Assembly (NCBI GenBank): GCA_000733355.1
Contig: JNVV01000001.1
Span: 1-64,000 of the forward strand
Length of the DNA stretch: 64,000 nucleotides
DNA from: Falciphora oryzae
Taxonomy: Eukaryota > Ascomycota > Sordariomycetes > Magnaporthales > Magnaporthaceae
Reading direction: 5' to 3'
Below, in pieces: positions 58,699 through 64,000 of the stretch. Numbering within the stretch: the first letter of the stretch is position 1; each line of letters starts with the position of its first letter. The notes beneath the pieces were generated by a model. That model saw only the letters and a list, made by a program, of their open reading frames with translations, did not search any database and was not told the DNA's origin. The position numbers and the translations under genes are program-made.

Positions 58699-59911
58699 GC
58701 GTGGGTAATTGTTTATAGTGGGCCGAAGAGATTGTTTAGCTCTGGCTGTACCGAGGGAGTGACGGAGGTTGTTGTTGTCGAAGAAACGCTGAAAGGAGAA
58801 AAAAAGGAGAGGGAAAAAGACTGGAGAGCAAAAGGGAAGTGGGGTAAAACGAGCAAAGGTTTCGAATAGAAAGGAAGATGAGGAGACAGTGGGAAAAGGG
58901 TGATAGGCTCCTGAGAACAAGGCGAGCCGAAATTCAAAAGTCCAGCTTGAAATACTCTAGATAGGTGCGTAGCCACGTCTTGTTTGATTCGGGCGGGGGT
59001 TGCATCTAGCATTGGGGACCGATGAGCTTGATTGTTGACAGATTCGCCACGTGCTCCCGGGCTTGCTGTGATTTGCCGCTGAGATTAGTTGGGTGGGCAA
59101 ATAGGATAAAGAGTAGGGCAGGAAAGTTGAATTTTGTGTCATGCCTGGCCACGGTAGGGTAGAGTGTGAAGAAAAGTTCAAGTTGCCAGTATGGCTTGTT
59201 CGGGTAGGCTGTACAGATATATAACACATGGCGGTAAGAGAACAGTTCCTAATGTGAGAGGTGCGCTTAGGAACCGAGGTTCAAGGTCTTTGGCGTGTCT
59301 TTGCGCGCAAGAAGACGAGTCGCCGTCGTGGAAGCCCCGGTGCTGGTTACTTATTATATGTTACATTGTATCTGACTGGTCTCAGCATCTCCAGTCACCA
59401 ATGGCAGCGTTGTGACAACGACAACAGCTGCAAAGCCTCAAAGGGTGACTAGTAAAACATCTCCAACGGTTGGCGACCCTGTGTCCAAACCGCCCGGCCT
59501 GCTCGTGGTCTTTAGCCATGCCACAGTGACACACCCAGCACAAACAAGTTTGATCGTACCGGGCTCTGCTGTTTCCGTAGAAAAGACTGCTTGCTTAGCA
59601 CCATGATCTGGCTAAACAGAATAGGGCTTGATCTCTAGGATGGGTTCAGATCGTAATCAAAAAAATGTCAATTGTTTGCTTACCATTCTGAACCTGCCCA
59701 CAAGTATTCAAGTCAACCGGACAGCCCTTGCCGTTAGATTTTGACCGTGCAAGCGCTGCGGCCACGACGGTTCTGCTGTAGCAGCATCTCGGAAACGAGG
59801 TGTGAGAAAATGGAACCTGAGAATGTCAGTCTCGGCCAATCAACACAGCCCAATCATCAGCGACCTCGGAAGAAAGCTCATACCTTCAAGAATGCAGCCC
59901 GCAGCTCGTCA
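58699..59911. other. Intergenic; no gene seen
   Basis: A mixture of AG-rich (58780-58900) and ordinary sequence. Short ORFs of 60-110 codons have no features. Confidence 0.45.
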
Positions 59912-60449
59912 CTATGCGTCGATCTCCATCCCCATCCCCGCCTGCGCCGCCGCCTCTTCCTCCTTCGTCCTGCCCAGCCCCGCCATGCCGGCCGTGACCT
60001 TCTCGAGGTCCAGGTAGAACTCTCTCTTCAGCCGCCTGGCCGTGCGGTTCGCCTGCCGCTTCTTGCGCTTCTCGAGGTCGCTAAGCTTGCTGTGCCGCTG
60101 CTTCTTGCTGATCGGCTGCCCGTTGGCGGTGGTGGCAGTGGCGGACCCAGATTGCCCCTGCCGCCGGGCCTCGACCCTCTTCTGCGCGGCGAGCTGCGAC
60201 CTCTTGCGCCGCTCGCGCTTCCGCTGCGGCTTGCTGGGGGCGGCGGCTAGGGGGGCCTTTGTAGGGGTGGTGGTGGCCTGGGGGAGCACCACGGTGGTGG
60301 TGCTCTCGGTGATCATCTCGTCGGACACTGGGTCGTGTCGTGATGAGATTAGTGAGGGGGCAAAAGGTAGCGAGGGGTTTGGAGATGTATGTACTTTTGT
60401 CGTAAATCACGGAATTTCGTAGTGCGTTGAAATAGGCGATAGTGACCAT
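59912..60449 (-). CDS. Small basic Lys/Arg-rich protein (two exons)
   Basis: The exons are 60449-60395 and 60327-59912 with a 67-bp intron (GTACAT...CCCAG), giving 156 aa. It starts MVTIAYFNALRNSVIYDK. Then comes a Thr-rich linker, a strongly basic region (KPQRKRERRKRSQLAAQKR), a second basic block (SKLSDLEKRKKRQANRTARR), then a helical segment LKREFYLDLEKV and an acidic C-terminus. Two bipartite nuclear-localisation-like clusters suggest a nuclear or nucleolar protein, possibly a ribosome-assembly factor, but I cannot name the family. Exon 2 could also start at its own ATG (MITESTT). Confidence 0.6.
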
Positions 60450-61065
60450 GGCGGCTGGTGAGGTTGTGTAAGAGAGGGATGTCTCCTGCAAAATTAACGG
60501 TTGGGGACTGCAGCGGAGAAATTAGCGATTGCAGAAAAAAAGGAGAAAGTCGACGGGATGGAAAAGATCAGTCAGGGCTGGCTGGTTTTTGAAAGCTACT
60601 ACCGGCCTGGGCTCCTGCGAAATAGTTATTGACGTGGCACGAGTCACGCTTTTCCATCCTGAGCGTCTGGTCAGGTATTTATTTTACTTCGTGTCGGGTA
60701 TCCAAAAGCCCACCTCATCAGATCCTCCTCAGCGTTCACTGGTGCCAGCTTTCAGATCGTGGGTTGATCCGCTTCGATGACGGCTTGTTCCAGGAACGAG
60801 GGGCGACGGCGACCATGGACTGTTTGCGGGGCGGGCGGCGCGTCAGTGAGTTGTCAAAATGGGGCCAGTCAGTCGCCCCTGTCCCATGCTTGCTGTCATT
60901 CGTGCCCAAACTCAATCGGGGCGTTTCAATGTCCAATCGAAAAGACCAGCCTTGGGGTCGATGGAAAAAGAAAACAGCATGAAGATTGTTCAAGTGAAAA
61001 TAGGGACGCGTGAAATTACCGAGGAATGTCGTTCAGGACAAAAGGGGTAAAATGCAAAAAGGGTG
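60450..61065. other. Intergenic; no gene seen
   Basis: Promoter side of the small basic protein and the 3' flank of tRNA-Tyr. No supported ORF. Confidence 0.45.
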
Positions 61066-61154
61066 TCTCCCCTCCCAGAATCGAACTAGGGACCTTTCGA
61101 TAACAATTTGAACAATTACAGTCGAACGTGATAAACCAACTACACCAAGGAGAG
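61066..61154 (-). tRNA. tRNA-Tyr (anticodon GTA) with intron
   Basis: On the minus strand the acceptor CTCTCCT (61154-61148) pairs with AGGGGAG (61073-61067) with one G-T wobble. The T-arm CCTAGTTCGATTCTGGG and the D-arm are complete. The anticodon loop reads CTGTAA, giving GTA, and the anticodon stem TTCGA/TCGAA is interrupted by an intron of about 15 bp one base after the anticodon, as in all eukaryotic tRNA-Tyr genes. Total 89 bp. Confidence 0.93.
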
Positions 61155-61584
61155 ATCAGTGAATTGTTGAGTACGGGATCCACTGTGCCCATCATATCGT
61201 CATAATCGGACCCACTTCTAACCGCCCCTTTTCATCCTCTAGACTACAAGCTCCGAAGCCCGCATCCAGCCATCTTCACAACATCCCTTACATTGGGCAA
61301 GATCGAATGCTCCGAAGATACTTAATGGACAAAGATTTTACAAAAGAATAATGTGGTTCAGTGAAACCCGTGCAAGCAATAGGAATATGTAACGTCCACG
61401 TAAGCTGAGAAAACCCGCGAGACCCAGCAGCTAGGAAACCCCCTTCTACAAACACACCCAACACCACTAAAACCCAGCAAGGTGCGATATCCCCCACTAC
61501 AGTAGACATTAAATGAAAAGGTTAGACAAAGGGGAAAATGAGAACCAGCAAGGGTTCGGTAGGGTTTTCCACAGAATCAAGAGA
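61155..61584. other. 3' region of the P-type ATPase gene; no gene seen
   Basis: AT-richer sequence between the ATPase stop codon and tRNA-Tyr, without a supported ORF. Confidence 0.45.
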
Positions 61585-64000
61585 TTAGACCTTATCCTCT
61601 CTGGCCTCGGTGGAAACCACAACGCCCTCCAGCGGTGCGATCCCTGCGCCGCCCGCCTCCTTCAATTCCTCCGCCGCCTCGACCTTGCTGGCGCGGAATC
61701 CAACCCCCCACCACCTGGTACCGAGCGCGAGCGAGCTGAGGACGACGCTGATGCTGCTCAACGCCATGGCCAGACTCGCCCAGACCGGGTCCAGCCGGAT
61801 GTGCTGCCCGCCGGGAGTGTTGACCGGGTACAGGACGCCAGCAGCGACGGGGACCGCGAGCACGTTGTAGACGAGAGCCCAGCCAAAGTTGAGCTTGATG
61901 CGCCTGAACACGGCGGCCGAGAGCTCGAGCAGCGTCACCACGTTGCGCAGGTCGCTCTGCACCAGGACGAACCCGGCGCTCGAAATGGCCACGTCTGACC
62001 CAGACCCGACCGCGACACCAACATCAGCCTGCGCCAGCGCAGGCGCGTCGTTGACACCATCGCCCACCATGGCTACGATAGCGCGCTGCTGCTTTGAAGA
62101 TGCAGGGCCGGCTGTCATCTGCAGACGCTTGATCTGCTCCGCCTTTTGCGCGGGGAGTACCTCAGCCAGAACGTTGTCGGCGTCGATGCCCACACGCGCT
62201 CCCACAGCGCGCGCCGTGGCCAGGTTGTCACCCGAAAGCATGTACACCTGCAGGCCGCGTTGGCGCAGTGCGGCCACGACGGCGCGCGCCTCAGGCCGGA
62301 CTGGGTCGGACATGGCGAAGGCGGCGCTGATGGAGAATGGGGTACTGTTGTTATCCCTCTTTTTATCGTCCTCAGGCGCCTGGGAATGCGGCCGGGAGGC
62401 GACGAGGGCGACCGACTTGGCCCCCTCGGTCCACGCAGTGATGATCTCATCCAGTCCCGCGGGTGCCGGAGCGGAAAATTGCTCCATGAGTGCCATGTTG
62501 CCCACGATGATTTCAAAAGCGGGGGAGCCGTCGCTGGGCGCGTATGTTCCTTTCATGCCCTTTCCAGGAATCTCCTGCACGTCCTCGATGCTTCCGCCGG
62601 TCGGGGGAGCCTGCTCCGCGCAGAAAGAAACTAGCGCCTTGGCGACCGTGTGGCTGCTGTTCTCCTCGATGGCTTTGAGCGCCGCGAAGAGCGCCTGTTT
62701 CTGATGCTTCTCATCGTCCTCAGGGATGAAAAACTCCGAGTCGGTGATCTTAGGCTCGCCGCCCATAGTCAACGTCCCGGTCTTGTCGAAGACAACGCAA
62801 CTCGTTCGACTAGCCGTCTCGAATGCGAGGCCGCCGCCCTTGGCCAGGATACCGTGCCGCGCAGCCAAACCGCCGCCAACAAAGATGGCCGTGGGCGCAG
62901 CTAGGGCGATGCCACAGGGGCAGGCAACTACAAAGACGGAGATTGCGAACTGCAGCGAAAAGGCAACCCAGCCACCTGACGTCACATCGAGGAAGTGTCC
63001 CTCAATGGATCCAGTCAAGCCCAGCGCCAGCCAGACTATCCAGGTGAGGATCGCAATGAGGGTGACGCAGGGCACAAAGTATGTGGTGAGCAGGTCTGCA
63101 AATTGCTCGAGCGGGGCGCGCCGAGCCTGGCCCTCGCGTACGACGCGAACGATCTGGTCCAGCATAGAACGGCCCGAGGCGCCAGTCACTCGGGCCAAGA
63201 CGGGCCCGTCCTTGTTGACGGTGCCCGCATAGACGGCGTCGCCGGGAGACTTGTGAATGGGCCGCGACTCGCCTGTCAGGCTGGATTCGTCGAAGCTCGA
63301 CGTGCCCTGCACCACGAAGCCGTCAGCCGGTGGCGAGCTGCCGTGCGGGATCCTGACGATATCGCCCAGATCTAGGAGGTCCGTCTTGACTACCGTGTCC
63401 GCGGTGACGGTGACGGCAGCGGTATCGCGCTTTTCGTCATCCTGGCCACTCGTATCCGTGGTAGTGGTGGTGGCATGCAACTGCTGCGGCGAGACGAGGA
63501 TGGCGGTGCTAGGGCGCAGCTTGCCGAGCGCCTCGACCGCGCTCCCCGTCTTAGACTTGCTGTAGGACTCGATGAGACGGCCGAGCAGTAGGAAAAAGGC
63601 TAGGAAGACAACGGCGTCAAAGTAAAAGTTGGAATCGCTGATGGTCCTGGGCTGGTAGACGGCGGCAGCGATGAGCTGGCTCGTCGAGCTAACGTAGGCG
63701 ATGGTGGTACCTAGCGACATGAGTGTGTTCATGCTACCGAAGCGATAGAAGCGCTGTAGGATGGGAGTGCGTGACCCACGCCGCCAAAGGGCCCAGATCT
63801 CCTTGAAGGCTCGGACGTGGAAGACGTCGGCGGCGAAGAAGTAGACGGGTGTCGCCATGATAAAGAGGGCCATCTGCAGGCGACTGATACCCGAGGTCCA
63901 GGGCAACATGAGGTGGTGCTTGTCGCGGTTGCCGTCTGGGATGAGAGACATGTAGACTATGCCGAGGACAAAGGTCGGCACGCAAACTATGCCGGTAAAG
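61585..64000 (-). CDS. Heavy-metal (copper-type) P1B-ATPase, partial at the right edge
   Basis: An open frame of about 805 codons runs from the window edge to the stop at 61585. Family motifs in order: SLTGESRPIH (actuator-domain loop), the metal-site helix ACPCGIALAAP (CPC, near 62910-62940), FDKTGTLTMG (phosphorylated Asp, near 62775-62800), SSHTVAKAL at the place of the family's SEHP motif, LSGDNLATARAVG, and MVGDGVNDAPALAQADVG. CPC with these loops marks Cu(I)/Ag(I) exporters; N-terminal CxxC metal-binding domains, if any, lie beyond the window. The nucleotide-domain His is followed by Thr instead of the usual Pro, which occurs in some family members but is worth noting. Its likely role is copper efflux (CrpA/Pca1-like) or loading of the secretory path (Ccc2-like); the missing N-terminus prevents a choice. 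Intron-free in the visible part. Confidence 0.92.
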   Translation of the reverse strand, partial: FTGIVCVPTFVLGIVYMSLIPDGNRDKHHLMLPWTSGISRLQMALFIMATPVYFFAADVFHVRAFKEIWALWRRGSRTPILQRFYRFGSMNTLMSLGTTIAYVSSTSQLIAAAVYQPRTISDSNFYFDAVVFLAFFLLLGRLIESYSKSKTGSAVEALGKLRPSTAILVSPQQLHATTTTTDTSGQDDEKRDTAAVTVTADTVVKTDLLDLGDIVRIPHGSSPPADGFVVQGTSSFDESSLTGESRPIHKSPGDAVYAGTVNKDGPVLARVTGASGRSMLDQIVRVVREGQARRAPLEQFADLLTTYFVPCVTLIAILTWIVWLALGLTGSIEGHFLDVTSGGWVAFSLQFAISVFVVACPCGIALAAPTAIFVGGGLAARHGILAKGGGLAFETASRTSCVVFDKTGTLTMGGEPKITDSEFFIPEDDEKHQKQALFAALKAIEENSSHTVAKALVSFCAEQAPPTGGSIEDVQEIPGKGMKGTYAPSDGSPAFEIIVGNMALMEQFSAPAPAGLDEIITAWTEGAKSVALVASRPHSQAPEDDKKRDNNSTPFSISAAFAMSDPVRPEARAVVAALRQRGLQVYMLSGDNLATARAVGARVGIDADNVLAEVLPAQKAEQIKRLQMTAGPASSKQQRAIVAMVGDGVNDAPALAQADVGVAVGSGSDVAISSAGFVLVQSDLRNVVTLLELSAAVFRRIKLNFGWALVYNVLAVPVAAGVLYPVNTPGGQHIRLDPVWASLAMALSSISVVLSSLALGTRWWGVGFRASKVEAAEELKEAGGAGIAPLEGVVVSTEAREDKV

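Overview
The window is chromosomal DNA from a filamentous ascomycete, most likely a Sordariomycete. The evidence is short spliceosomal introns (49-126 bp, plus two longer ones in the copper-fist gene), a biliverdin-type hybrid phytochrome, a copper-fist factor, a Zn2Cys6 regulator, a TOK potassium channel, intron-bearing nuclear tRNA genes, and repeats eroded by C-to-T/G-to-A transitions of the kind RIP (repeat-induced point mutation) produces. The genus cannot be told from the sequence. Two assembly gaps are present (18521-18624 and 42836-42931); the second removes part of a gene.

Positions 1-9800 are an AT-rich repeat island. It starts with two opposed LTR copies of a chromodomain Ty3/gypsy element. 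Next comes a minus-strand Ty1/copia-type element (LTR 4283-4583, gag, zinc knuckle, protease, integrase) that is cut off at about 1028. From 4613 to 9188 there is a 'Russian doll' of four pogo/Fot-like units: a fold-back MITE (D) holds a full-length element (A) and a second fold-back MITE (B), and B is itself split by another full-length element (C). A and C are both 1865 bp, have start codons at the same offset from their ends, and are inactivated in different ways. The island ends with a short ORF followed by AATAAA and a genomic poly(A) run, which looks like a retrocopy.

From about 10 kb the DNA is GC-rich and holds ordinary genes separated by long spacers. In order they are: a secreted multi-repeat protein with alternating KR and RR processing sites (11106-12605); a ketopantoate reductase family gene with three exons; a 12.4-kb stretch with no gene I can support; a copper-fist transcription factor; a phytochrome histidine kinase (1511 aa, three exons); a GPI-anchored secreted protein divergent from a small secreted Cys-rich protein (interrupted by a gap); a large Zn2Cys6 factor; a SET-domain protein; tRNA-Pro; an alpha/beta-hydrolase-like protein without its nucleophile, divergent from a TOK1-type potassium channel; an orphan ORF; a small basic protein; tRNA-Tyr; and the C-terminal part of a heavy-metal (copper) P1B-ATPase that runs off the right edge.

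There is no operon-like logic. Two functional links are plausible. The copper-fist factor and the copper-type ATPase lie 32 kb apart and could be regulator and target. The secreted repeat protein resembles Kex2-processed precursors and is the best candidate here for an undescribed peptide system. All exon boundaries come from splice signals and reading frame only.
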